Of a stretch of DNA of 64,000 bases, positions 33,207 through 43,555 are shown piece by piece. Below the pieces are notes generated by a model, which worked only from the letters and a program-made list of their open reading frames with translations, searched no databases and was not told the origin of the DNA. The DNA lies in assembly GCF_000350225.1 (NCBI RefSeq), contig NW_005178559.1:89036-153035 (forward strand). Reading direction: 5' to 3'. Source of the stretch: Chondrus crispus (taxonomy: Eukaryota > Rhodophyta > Florideophyceae > Gigartinales > Gigartinaceae). Position 1 is the first letter of the stretch. Every line of letters begins with the position of its first letter. The position numbers were made by a program, and so were the translations under genes.

Positions 33207-35447
33207 GTGTCTCGCCGTCCGGGTCGGTATGCCGACCTCATCGAAGGTCCTACCTCCGCCCCCATTGCCGGCGTACCGGAGCCTCTGCGCTCCTCGCCGC
33301 CTCCCTCTAGGGCCCCTGGTCCCTGCCAGCCGACCGTCGCTGGCTTCGTGCCCCCAGAGGGGCGTATCACGAGGCAACCCGGCGCGGTCGTGCGCCCGTG
33401 GTCCACAGATCAGCCGTTCCAGAGGGTTCGTGGCTCCCGTGAGTCGACGTCGTCCGTCGAGATCGTTCCTGCCTCATGCAGTCGACCTGCCATCTCGTTG
33501 TCGCCTTCTGTCGACGAACCAGTGACGCAGCGAGCCGGCTTGCTGCGTCAGGGGTCGGTGGGAGTGCAGTCGCCGCCGCCGCTTCGTACTGTACGGCCCG
33601 GCGAGGGCTCGGGTGGCACCCCGTCAGAGTGGTTCGGGGTCCCACTTGAACGATCGACGCCGCTCCCTCTCGACCGCCTGAAGTTCACCTGGTGTCGTTA
33701 TGCCCGCTCGGAGGTTACCGTCGGGGAACTGCTAGCGCGTGAGACCCTCCGCCCGGACTTGCTACGTGTACGCAAGGTCTATGAGGCGGGTCGGGGTGAG
33801 GAAGCCTCCCTCGTGTTGGGGCGTCTCCTCGCGGAGAGGGACGGGGCGGCCTACCAGATCCCTACTGCGATCGTCGGCGATCGCACCTTTGTTTATAGCT
33901 TGGCCGAGGTAGAGTACGTTGATCGAATGGCGGACTACCTTATTAACCGTGGGTGGTCGCCCTCTCGTGAGTTCGTCCTGTCCATGGTCGCGGGACTGTA
34001 CGTAAGCCCCCGTCCCTTCGCCTCCTCAAAAACACGCGTCGCCTTGCAGAAGTCAGCTTGTTCGCTTATGAGGCTACACCGCGTGGCCATTGCTCCTCAC
34101 GATTGGGCAGCGTATAGGCACTCCGGAGAAGCGGACGGCCGCGTCTTCCGGTCGGCCGTCTTCGAGGACGGTCTCTTTCCAAGCGATTTTCCGTTACTCC
34201 CCACCGTGGCAGGGGAGTCACTCCCCTCGTTGGGACTGCATCCCTTACTTCCGTACGTCTTAAAACACTTTGGGGTGGCGTGTACTGATCCGACGCACCC
34301 CGCACACGCCGCCCTGATGTACAACGTGGAGAGGGAATGGGCATGGGCACTCGGCAACGCTTTCATGAACAAAGTATCGATCCATGGCCTGGTGTTCATC
34401 CAGCCCATCAGCGTATTAGCCCACCTGGGGAGGGTTGCGTGGGACCTTCCCAATGTCCCCCTACACCCGCTCGAGCGGAGTTCCCTACATGTACCTTGGA
34501 CGTACGCCTTCGCCCTCGAGCTGATGCATCGAGCCTGTGATGCGGGGCCCCGTCACCTCCGTCACTGGACGGATTTCACCACTGGCGTACAGTCCTCGTT
34601 TCTGGCCTATGACCATCGATCCGACGCCTTCATGGCGCGGCCTACCGTCGCGCCACCCTCCACTGGGCCGTCGGGAGGCGGAGTCGGCTCGGCCTCACGA
34701 CTGGCTCGAAAAAAACGTTACCGCGATCTAGACGGGGAGCCCCCGACTTTCCCTTTTGCGGGTACGAACCCGCCATCCGGACTGTCGATGGCCGTGGGCA
34801 ACCACCGCCGACGGGCGAGCCCTCAGGTTCCCCCAGTGCCTCCTCTTAACTCGGTCTCGACCCGTGCCGTCCCGAGCGGGGAAGCGCTACGTCGCCTGAC
34901 GATCGAGCGGGCGGATATTCATGACATACCAATCTTACATCGCGCCCTCGGGGACGCGAGCGATCGTTCGTGGCCAGTGGAAAGGCTGCTGAGCACCCTT
35001 GCCAGCTGGTACTTGGCACGGGGCGACGAGGCCCGGGGCATCGCCGCGCAGCGCGACTCGCACATGTCCGAACTCTGCCACGTGCGCCGCGAGTTATCGA
35101 GGGTGCGCGAGACAATGGCTACGCAGACCGGCGTACTCGAGCGGACGACCGCCGATCGGGACCGGTACCGGGCCGAGCGGGACGCACTTCGTGCTCCCCG
35201 GGTGGCCCCTCCGTCTACTTCGCGCCCGGCCTTGCGAGATCCTTACGAAGATCCGGGGCGTGAAGCCCCGGTGGTAGAGAGCGCTGCGACTCTCGAGGGC
35301 GGCGAGCCGCGCTGGACGCGTCACGACGAAGTGGCCATGCCTCCTCTCGAGGGGCTGGGCTCGGGGTTGCCCCGCCACCCAAGTTATTGCCCTCCGGGTC
35401 TCTATGGATCGGGTCCTACAGCGGCACCAAACGGCTCGAGCCGTTGA
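33207..35447 (+). CDS. Long antisense ORF in the 3' module of the gypsy element (unknown protein)
   Basis: An uninterrupted plus frame of about 746 codons runs opposite to the retrotransposon genes. I do not recognise it. Residues 1-150 are Pro/Ser/Arg-rich. Residues 150-470 look globular (TVGELLARETLRPDLLRVRK, REFVLSMVAGLYVSPRPF, REWAWALGNAFMNKVSIHGL). A basic stretch RKKRYR near 501 could be a nuclear signal. Residues 600-662 look coiled-coil (RRELSRVRETMATQTGVLER), and the tail is disordered. The frame is open from 33030 but its first ATG is codon 241 (33927). A well-placed ATG at 32980 (gcgaccATGTCGG) opens a proline-rich frame in another phase, so a small intron, a frameshift or an upstream start is needed. 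Antisense ORFs occur in some plant gypsy elements, which gives precedent but not function. Confidence 0.6.
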   Translation: MSRRPGRYADLIEGPTSAPIAGVPEPLRSSPPPSRAPGPCQPTVAGFVPPEGRITRQPGAVVRPWSTDQPFQRVRGSRESTSSVEIVPASCSRPAISLSPSVDEPVTQRAGLLRQGSVGVQSPPPLRTVRPGEGSGGTPSEWFGVPLERSTPLPLDRLKFTWCRYARSEVTVGELLARETLRPDLLRVRKVYEAGRGEEASLVLGRLLAERDGAAYQIPTAIVGDRTFVYSLAEVEYVDRMADYLINRGWSPSREFVLSMVAGLYVSPRPFASSKTRVALQKSACSLMRLHRVAIAPHDWAAYRHSGEADGRVFRSAVFEDGLFPSDFPLLPTVAGESLPSLGLHPLLPYVLKHFGVACTDPTHPAHAALMYNVEREWAWALGNAFMNKVSIHGLVFIQPISVLAHLGRVAWDLPNVPLHPLERSSLHVPWTYAFALELMHRACDAGPRHLRHWTDFTTGVQSSFLAYDHRSDAFMARPTVAPPSTGPSGGGVGSASRLARKKRYRDLDGEPPTFPFAGTNPPSGLSMAVGNHRRRASPQVPPVPPLNSVSTRAVPSGEALRRLTIERADIHDIPILHRALGDASDRSWPVERLLSTLASWYLARGDEARGIAAQRDSHMSELCHVRRELSRVRETMATQTGVLERTTADRDRYRAERDALRAPRVAPPSTSRPALRDPYEDPGREAPVVESAATLEGGEPRWTRHDEVAMPPLEGLGSGLPRHPSYCPPGLYGSGPTAAPNGSSR

Positions 35448-38400
35448 GTTCACGGGCGTCACGTCACCTTGACCTTCCATCCGCATAAAGCCAGTCCCCT
35501 TTCTGTTATGGTTCCCTCGCTTGCCATCCTCTCCCTTTCGCCGCGCGCCGATACTCTTTTCCGGGTCCCACCTCGAGGTGGGTCAAGAGGGAGGAAGACA
35601 TTCCGCCTCGAATCGGAGAGTGACCTCGCGTGGGGTATCCATTTCGCTTGACATTCGGTCGTGGGGGGGTTTAGACGATGGCGGCGCCAACCTATTCCCG
35701 GTTTCCCTGTTACTGAGGGTCGTGACGGGTCGAATCCCTCGTTTCGCGTGAGATCCAATTCCCCCAGCACCGTGGTAGTCACCGACGTAGTCTCTCCTTT
35801 TCTCTCGCCCCAATTCGTTATCAGTTGTACTAAGTCATACGGAACTCCAATCATTCCTCGAGGTCGGCTCTCTTCGTGACCTTTGCCGAGCGGTCATTCG
35901 TCGACTGCTCGTCCCGAAGCGTCACTTGCTCTAGCGTGTACGGGCATCCGCTGGCCTCGACCGTAGGCTACCCGTCGCCAATTCGTGCGGCGGGGTCCGG
36001 CATTTCCACCTCCCTTGGCTCGCCTCTGCCGCCGACTCGGGGACCTCACTCTCACCTCGGGTGTATCTTCGGGAAGGGTTCGGTTCATTCCCCGCGTTTG
36101 GTGGGGGCTCCCGCGCCATGGTGACATGCCGCTGCCTGCAATCTTCCCTCTATGTCGCTTTCGGCTACGTCGTCCGATACGGGTCGGTACCGTTCTACTC
36201 GGCGGAGGGGTCGACTGGTCCGTCAGCCGGCATCCTACGCCGGTACGATGGGGTCATGGGGCGCCGTCTCCGGTCGCCGCACTCAGCGGAGGTAGTCGGG
36301 GGAGGCCGACGTCTGTCCTCCATATTACCCCTGTTCTCCTGGCAGTGTTCGGCGCGCGAGGAGTTCGACGGCCCTATTTCCCCATGTATCTTACGCGTCG
36401 TTCTGTTGCCGGTCGGGTGTTGTTCCCCGCGGCGTCCGTCTTGTTGGGGTCTCGCCGTCCCCTTGCGTCCCGAATGCCCTATAGTGAGGGCGTCGGTCTA
36501 ATTCCGGCCGGCAGATGGAGTCGCAGGGGGTGACTGCGGACCGCGTGTACCAGTCGGCTGGTACACTCTGTACCTTCGATAAGCAGCGCAGTCTGGGCGT
36601 CCCTTGCGCGTCTTACACGACGCGCGCGCCTGCACGTCATGCACGTGCATTGTCTTCAGTGTAATTTCGCACTCTCCCAATTTTTCTTCCTTTTTAGGTT
36701 CGGGCGGTGGCGGTTTGTTTGAACCGCGACCCGCGGATATAAGCTGACCTCGGGGGTAACCTGGGGGTTTCGTTCTCCAGGCCCTTTGCACTTTTTTTTG
36801 TAATCTCCCGTGATGATTACTTCTCCCGTATCGTGGGAGGTTGTCCCTTTCGTGTTGGGGTCTTCGTTACAGTAGAGATCCCCGAAGCGTATGCCGAGGC
36901 GTTCGTTCGTCGTTCGACATTAACCGCCCCCTCGCCCCAGAGATCGGCTGTAAGGGTGCTCGCCGTCGCTCACCACGCGCCCCTTGGAAGTGCGGTGGGG
37001 CCGTGCCAACGCGGGGTCATCCCTCCCCGGCGATCTGTTAAGCGCGATTTCGACGCAGCGGGAATGAGTGAAGGGCGCGTGCAATCGGGAAAAGCGATCA
37101 GGGACGGGTGAAGTCGTTCCCGCAACACTCCCGTTTCGCTCTCGCGTTCGTCACGCGAGCTTGCGGACCCGAATGAGGACGTTGTCTGGGACGACCTTCA
37201 GCGCTCGTACGATGCCGGACGGAGAGTTCGCTAGGGTGAGGGTCATGCAGTGTCTAACACGTCGCGTTGCGGTACCCTCTTTCCGGATGCTAAGCCGTTC
37301 CTTGGACGCTATGCCCCGGCTCGTTATTGCCGTCTGCGGCCTTCCTCTTCCTACGTCGTGTGCTTGGCTCGCCACTCTGAAGCGGCGAGCCGTGTCCCTC
37401 GGCAGGACGCTATTCGAGGCGTCCCCCTCCCCACGACATACTGTTCGTCCAGTAGGTGGGTTCCCTCTCCTCCGAAGTGACGGTCTCCAGGCCGGTGCCC
37501 GGGCTCGGCGTAGTCTTCAGCGTGTCCGTCCACACTTCTTGCGGCGCTGTTCGCGACGCGCCGGCCATTCCGTGCGCGGGAGCCGGAGTGTCTCTGCCCT
37601 CTCGACGAGGCTCCGCCTCAGGTCTTGCTTCTCGGCCCGTCGTGCCGAACGCGACCCGGCCCCCGTGCGCGCGAAAAATCGATGAGAACGCGTGCGTCGC
37701 AGCGGAGTCGTTAGTAGCGTCGACAGTCGTGGGTTCGCGTACCCCGGCGCCCTACGTCTTTGGGGCAGAGTTTCAGAGAGGGAAGAGCCGTTTGGACGGC
37801 TTGGCGGTCGCGCGCCAAGGTTTCGAGGCACCCGCTCCGTGCGGGCGTGCGCCCGATCTCACGCCCGAATACCTCTTCGGCCAGGGGGAGGGGGGGGCGG
37901 ACGTTTGTACCTCCGGGGCGCTTGTTCCTTGTACTCCTGGGCAGCGTCGTCCGGTGTCCTTGTTGCCTGCCGTATGGCGTACAGTACTCGTACATTCCAT
38001 GCCCGCGCGGGTGTATTTTCTGCGCTTAATTCTCTCAAATAATTTCAGGGGGTGGTGGCGGTTGTGATTTGGGGATGATGCCAGTGCGTGGCGCGTCCCG
38101 CGCGTCTCCGGCGACGCTCGTGTGCGGCGTTCTCATTCCCCCTATTTTTCCTCAGTACAGTATGGGGCATGCGTCGGCGATGGGTTCGCAGTGTCTCGCG
38201 TCCGTGCGCAGGTGTCGGTGTCTGTCCCCTCGGATCGCTCTCGCTTGTCCGCTCTTCGTCTACCGTCTTGGCGCGTGGTATGATCAACTCCACTTCCCTC
38301 GCGGAGTCTCCGTTCGCGCATTACGCGCGCTCCTTGGGGCACCGACCCTAGCGACGGTACACGGGTACCTTTTATCGCCGGGTTAACTTCCCCGCGGCGT

Positions 38401-38844
38401 ATTGAGGGCGGTATATTAACTGTGGGTCTCCTGCGGCCTGTTGACGTCCGCTACGGGATTTTCGGTCGCGAGCATATTTCACGGAGGCGTTCCTGGAGTG
38501 ATAAGGGATTCGGATCCCCTGTCTGCGAACGGTTGCGTCAGCGAGCTAGTGTCGGGCGAGGGTCGCCCCTCCTTCGGAGGAACCTGTGTCCTTCCTTTCT
38601 CATTTCTAGCCTCTTGTCGCATGTGTTGTCTTCTCTCCCGCAGCCTGTCGGCTTCGGTGGTCCCTACGTTTTAGGCATAGTCGCGTTCTCTCGTAATTTG
38701 CCTTGTTCGTCAATACGTCTTGACATCTGGCTTCGTCTTCTGCGGTGTCCCTCCGATGAGGGCCGCTGTACAACCGTGGGTTTCCTTTCGGTTTGCTCGT
38801 GCCGTTTAATGTCAGACCGCGACAGGGCGGTTACGGGCCCCCTC
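35448..38844. other. Non-pol 3' module, remainder; no recognised gene
   Basis: This fills the space between the antisense ORF and the end of pol. Both strands have open frames up to ~200 codons (for example plus 37456-38067), GC-rich and low in motif content. I see no known domain. It may hold the untranslated part of the antisense transcript or a second decayed ORF. A small inverted repeat surrounds 36806-36840 (aatctcccgtgatgattac). Confidence 0.45.
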
Positions 38845-38870
38845 CTCAAGGCTGAACGTCCGCGTTCAGT
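38845..38870 (-). repeat. 26-bp direct repeat at the end of pol (copy B)
   Basis: On minus it encodes the last residues of pol (NADVQP, then TGA at 38848-38846) and leads into a G-rich tract. The same 26 bases, with one change, sit next to the 3' LTR at 32930-32955. The two copies bracket the 5.9-kb module exactly, as if the module had been inserted at, or copied into, the original pol-PPT junction. Confidence 0.85.
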
Positions 38871-39443
38871 TCAGAGAGGTCCCTACCTGTACGTGTCCGG
38901 AGTCTTTTGGTGTAGCGTGACACTAGCTCCTCGGGGACGTGTGTACGCAATGCCCAGGTGGGTTGGTCGTAGTCTGCCCATTTAATGAGGAACTCCGTAG
39001 TTCCATCCTCCATGACGCGATGCTTGAGTAGCCGTTCGACGGCATACTGTGTGCCTTCGTTGATCTTGTCGGAAAGGTCTTCGGGGGTAATCGTGCTAGC
39101 CCTTGGAGTGTTCGCCGGTGGGGGTGCGTAGACGCAGCGGTCTGCCGAGACGCGCTCGGTAACTCCATCACGATCGATCGTGACGGTGCGCTGGTCGTTC
39201 GCAAGAACTCGGTACGGTCCGACAGCCGGGGAGGCCAGCTTGTTTGATGTCTTCCCCCCATCGGTGGGGTTCAGATATACGTAGTCACCTGCCTTGAGGC
39301 GCAAGTTGATGCGCCGAATACGCTTGTCGAAGTCGCGTTTATAGCGAGCTTGCGTTCTCCGAAGGCTCCGTAGGCCTTCTGGATAGTCAAGTGCAAGGTC
39401 TTGAGGAACTCGGCACGTTGGTTCCCCCTATCAGAAGGGGGCG
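38846..39443 (-). pseudogene. Integrase C-terminus with GPY/F module and chromodomain
   Basis: After the frame-breaking duplication at 39444-39471, the pol frame continues on minus. From the methionine at 39304 it reads DYVYLNPTDGGKTSNKL, AVGPYRVLANDQRTV (GPY/F module) and then a chromodomain (VERLLKHRVMEDGTTEFLIK, WADYDQPTWALR) before the stop at 38846. Chromodomains at the integrase end define the chromovirus branch and are thought to steer insertion to certain chromatin. The aromatic cage is partly visible (Y in QYAV, W in IKWADY). Confidence 0.85.
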
Positions 39444-41738
39444 CGTCGCCGTCCGCCCGTCGCCGTCCGCCCGTCGGAGAGAGAACTCCGGCGGTGGCCT
39501 GCTGAGCACGAGCTCAAACGGCGTGGTACGTGTGGTGCGATGTACGTGGGAGTTGTACGCGTACGTAAGCGGCCCCACGTACACATCCCAGTCGTCCTGG
39601 TGTTCACCCACGTAGTTCCTCAGCATCGAGGCGATTGTTCGGTTATATCGCTCGACTTGCCCGTTCGTCTGGGGATGGTACGCCGAAGTGTACAAATTCG
39701 TTATCCCCAGAACACGGCACGTGCTGTGGAAGAACATGGCATTAAACTGAGGGCCGTTGTCCGAAAGCAACGTGCGAGGGACGCCGTATTTGAACACCCA
39801 CGACTCGCAGAACGCAACTGCGACGGTGTATGCGGTTATCGTGCGGAGCGCCACGACTTGCATCAGCTTGCTAAAACGGTCCGTAATCACGAGCAGGAAT
39901 CGTTTTCCTGTCTTCGTCTTGGGGAGCGGCCCCAAGATGTCGATCGCGAGGCTCTCGAGAGGCCTCGTAGATGGGAACAATCTCAATCGATTGAGATGTT
40001 TCCTCAGCTTGACCCGGTTCATCGCGCAGGTCCGACACCCTCGCACCGTGGCTGCGACGTCTGCAGCCAGGTGGGGCCAGTAGTACTCGCGTCGAAGTGC
40101 GTAGTACATACGGTTCTGGCCCGGGTGCCCCGCGATGGCCGGGTTGTGGCACAGGCGAAGGAGCCTGGCGCGGAGCGTCCGAGGTATCACCACCTGAACG
40201 ATATCAGGGTCGAAGGGGTGTCTCCGTTTGAGCACCCCTTGGTGGTCCTCGAAGAACGCGGAATCCCGGGACTCTGACTGTCGTGCCAAAACGGTTTGGC
40301 AGAAGTCATCCACGCGTTGCTCCTCGGCTATCTCCTCTATCGTAAGAGGGGCCGGAAGGTCGTGCTGCGGTGGGGCGACCGGGGAGTCGAGCGCGCCAGC
40401 CTCGGGGTCTTCGGCGCGCTGTATATCGGCGGCGTCGAACTCGTCGTTCTCCTCCCAAAACGAATTGGGTCCTTGAAGAGCGGGGGCTTCGTCGTCACCT
40501 CGCGGTTCGTCGCGCGTCCGTACGCGCGACCTTGTTCGGGCTTCGGCTTGGTTCCGTGTCGTTACGAAGACATGGACGGCCTGATGATCGCAGCTCGCGG
40601 TACAAGCGTGGCCCGCGAGCTCGTTCGATACGTCTCGAACTGTCGTGCCCCCGTCGAAAGTGGGGATGTCGTCATCCACCTCGACGGTGGGGCGAGGGTC
40701 ATCGGCGACCTTCGGCGACACGAGTCGTGACAGGGCGTCGGGAACCTGATGCACGCGCCCGGGGCGGTACTGAATGGTGAAGTCGTATTCAGCCAGACGT
40801 AGCCGCCACCGGGTGAGTCTTCCCGAGCTCTCCGTGAGCGACATGAGCCATCGGAGGGCGTCGTGGTCCGTCCGGACGGTGAACTTGGTTCCTTCGATAT
40901 ACGGCCGCAGTGTGCGGACGGCCCACACCACGGCAAAGCACTCACGCTCTGTAGCGCTGTAGTTCCGTTCGCTATCGCTTAGCGAGTACGACCAGTACCC
41001 AACGGGGCGCCAATCGTTTGGCTCGTCGTGCTCCTGTAGGAGGGTGCACCCGAGTTGATATGCACCGGCGTCAGTGTCCAACAGGTACGGTCGGCCGCAC
41101 CGTGGTAGCGCGAGGATCGGCGGGGAGATCATCGCCGCCTTCAGGCTTTCGAAAGCCTGAAGCTGAACCTCCGTTGGGTTATCGAAATCGTGATCCGAGT
41201 CCTTGCGCGTTATATCGGTTAACGGACGGGCAATCTTCGAGAAGCCCTTGACGAAGCGACGATACACGTTACACGCCCCGAGGAACGAGCGCACCTGCGT
41301 CAGCGTCCTCGGGAACATGAACGTCTTGAAGGCGTCGACTGCCGTATCAGCCACGCTCAACTTACCTGGGGATATAACGTGCCCCAGGTAGTGCACCTTC
41401 GGACGGAAGAAGCTGCACTTCTTGAGCTTGAGGGAGATGCCGGCACTCCACAACAAGCTCAAGACGGTATCGAGATGGCTTGCGTGTTCCGCGTCCGTTT
41501 GCGAGAACACGATAAAGTCATCGAGATAGACGAGGCATATTTGCCAGCGGACTCCGGAGAGTATGATATCGAGGGCACGTTGGAAGGTGGCCGGTGCCCC
41601 TTTCAATCCAAACGGCATGCGCAAATGGCGGTACGTACCCATATGTGTCGTGAAGGTAGTCTTATCCCGGTCCTCCGGAGCGACCGGGATCTGCCAATAA
41701 CCGGAATTGCAGTCCAGCGTCGTAAAGACGGCTGCATC
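39387..41738 (-). pseudogene. Pol: reverse transcriptase (3' part), RNase H, integrase
   Basis: Minus frame starting just after the TGA at 41739. RT: FTTLDCNSGYWQIPV, PFGLKGAPATFQRA, the YLDD active site (about 41540). RNase H: LLDTDAGAYQLGCTLLQ, TERECFAVVWAV and TDHDALRWL. Integrase zinc finger: H and H of CHNPAIAGH, C and C of CRTC (about 40160-40030). Integrase core: D in AIDILGPLP, D in LLSDNGPQF, E in NGQVERYNRT. The frame ends early (39387) because of a 14-bp tandem duplication at 39444-39471. All catalytic residues of RT, RNase H and integrase are present. Confidence 0.93.
39444..39471. repeat. 14-bp tandem duplication that shifts the pol frame
   Basis: The 14 bases cgtcgccgtccgcc occur twice in a row (39444-39457 and 39458-39471). 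One copy fits the frame continuing into the GPY/F and chromodomain part; the extra 14 bases throw the integrase end out of frame. Replication slippage is the likely cause. Confidence 0.9.
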
Positions 41739-42701
41739 TCATAACGAGTCGATGCAGTCGTCCATACGCGGCAGCGGATACGAATCCGCTGCAGTCTTCG
41801 CGTTGAGACGCCGGTAGTCCACGCAGAACCGAAGAGAGCCGTCTTTCTTCGGTACGAGCACCACCGGGGACGCCCACTCGGTGCTCGCGGGCTCGATAAC
41901 CTCTGCGTTCAACATCTTGTTGACCTCCTTCGCGAGCATTTCGCGCATGGCCGGGCCCTTTCGATAGGGCATAGAACGAATTGGTTTCGTTCCCGGTTCG
42001 AGGGGGATGCGGTGCTCTGTGGCTTGGATCGTTCCGAGCGCACCGCTCCACAGACTCGAGTGCTTACGGAGCATTTCGAGCACGTGGCCACGGAGCTTGT
42101 CATCGTCGATGTATGACAAGTCAATCTCTTTTTCCCAATCCATCGGTGGATTTTCGGGATCCTTCTGCTGGGAGGGTACAGTACCCTCCGCCGTCGGTTG
42201 GGATATAGGTGACCGTTCGTCCGGGTCAACCCCTTCACTCCCCGCGGTTGCCTTCTCGTCGGAGCTGGATCGGCCAGCTTCGACCTCTCCGACTTGATCG
42301 GTCAAGTCGGTCAGGTGCAACGCGAGCGCGACCCCCTCAGCGACTCGACGTTCGGGCGTGAGGATCGCGAGGGGGTTGCGCTTCGCGTATCCCACGACGG
42401 TATGCTTCGGAAGCCGCATCTCCCGTCGCGAGAAGTTCGCGACGATGACTTCGAATGTCTGGTTCGGCAGGACTTCCGCGACGCCATTCGTCAGCCTCAC
42501 TCCATGGCGGTGTTGGAGTGAGGGCTTGGGCTCCAGGAACACAAGACCCCTCCCCGCGGTTGTCACACGCACACGGGCTTGCGACATCGCGGGGATGGTA
42601 GCCCAGCGGGCGATTCGGATCGCCTGCGGGGCCTCCTCGCGTACCTCCGGACGACTCGCGACCATGTCGCCTGGTAGGGGGAGTCGGTTCCCCTTTCCCA
42701 T
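41739..42701 (-). pseudogene. Pol: linker and N-terminal reverse transcriptase
   Basis: Minus frame continuing the protease after a +1 shift near 42690. It carries a linker with acidic and Ser-rich stretches, then the RT start: EHRIPLEPGTKPIRSMPYRK, VIEPASTEWASPVVLVPKKD, LRFCVDYRRLNAKT. It ends at an in-frame TGA (41741-41739) in IDSL.DAAVFTTLD, where other elements have a sense codon. A single C/G-to-T type change would explain it; readthrough is possible but not shown. Confidence 0.9.
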
Positions 42702-43546
42702 TGACGATGGCTACCGAGCCACCCTGACGAAGTTCGAGCTTCTGTCCATCGATGTCGATGCTGCGTACGTGCGCATCAATGAACGCGGTCCCAAGTAGAA
42801 CGGGAACAGCGAGTTGTTCGGCCACTACGAAAGGTATGCGGAACGTCGTGTTCCGCAGCCGGACAGCGAGGCGGACGACCGCCGTAAGTCGAAGCGGGTT
42901 ACTGTTCGCGCCAGCCAGGCGTGGTAATGGCGCGCCCCGTATTACGTAGCGAGCCCAGTCGGGAGGGAGGTCGGCCTTCCTCACCAAGTTGTAGCCCGAG
43001 CACGTGTCGACGGCGATCGTGTGGGGCTTAAACGCGTTGCCTTCGGTGGCCACGGAGCCCAAGACGTTATATATTTTCGACGTCATGAGGCATACGAGGC
43101 CATCGACCACCTTGGGCGCGACCTTATCAGTGAGGTCATTCCGCCGGGGCCTTCGACTTCGGCGTTGGCCCCTCTTGCGTTTCCTTCGGCTCGAGCCGGG
43201 GGACGTTCGCGTCTCAGTGACGCCCGTCCAGGTGCTGGAGTCCGTACGAGGCGGAAATTTCGTCGGCGACCTTGGGCTCACCGGGGTCAGGAGGTCGACC
43301 GACTCTTGTCGGTCGGCGTTAACCACGTCTCGCTCGTTGCGCTTCACTGGGATGTCGGGTGTCCCTGTGGTGCCTTCTTCCAACATCGGGTCTACGTGGG
43401 CCTTGGTGTTGGGTTTCTCCTGCAATGTCGACATTGCTGGAGTCCCCGTGCTCGAATCCGATAGCGGGGGATGTATTATCGGACAATACCCCCCGTGTCC
43501 TTGGCCAGCACGCGGGGACCGGTCTAGTTCATAGGGAAAAGACGGC
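42337..43546 (-). pseudogene. Pol: aspartic protease domain
   Basis: The frame is open from the gag stop region (43546) downward; its first ATG is at 43434 (MSTLQEKPNTKAH). A very basic stretch (RRKRKRGQRRSRRPRR, residues 83-98) precedes the protease: active-site DTCSG at about residue 143 (DTG or DSG in most families), then LAVPVLLGTAFIDAHVRSID, the usual second half. The coding sense continues in the next frame after a G run near 42690 (NGKG then NRLPLPGD), so the last ~115 codons of this frame are out of phase. An extra G in the run or a programmed shift could explain it. Confidence 0.85.
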
Positions 43547-43555
43547 TCACGCGAC
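43546..43555 (-). other. Possible +1 frameshift site between gag and pol
   Basis: Minus reads GTC GCG TGA G at the end of gag. Skipping one base after GCG gives GCG-T-GAG and enters the protease frame, which is open from here. A stop codon in the A site next to an Ala GCG codon resembles Ty3 (GCG) and antizyme-type (stop-dependent) +1 sites. It is position- and frame-based inference. Confidence 0.45.

Noticed and set aside
35735-35755. tRNA B-box-like gggtcgaatccc
   Set aside because: One base is missing from the consensus and no A-box, acceptor stem or anticodon arm can be folded around it.
35459-38067. Several 130-205-codon frames on both strands in the gypsy 3' module
   Set aside because: Overlapping in several phases with no recognisable motif; likely composition artefacts beside the one long antisense ORF.
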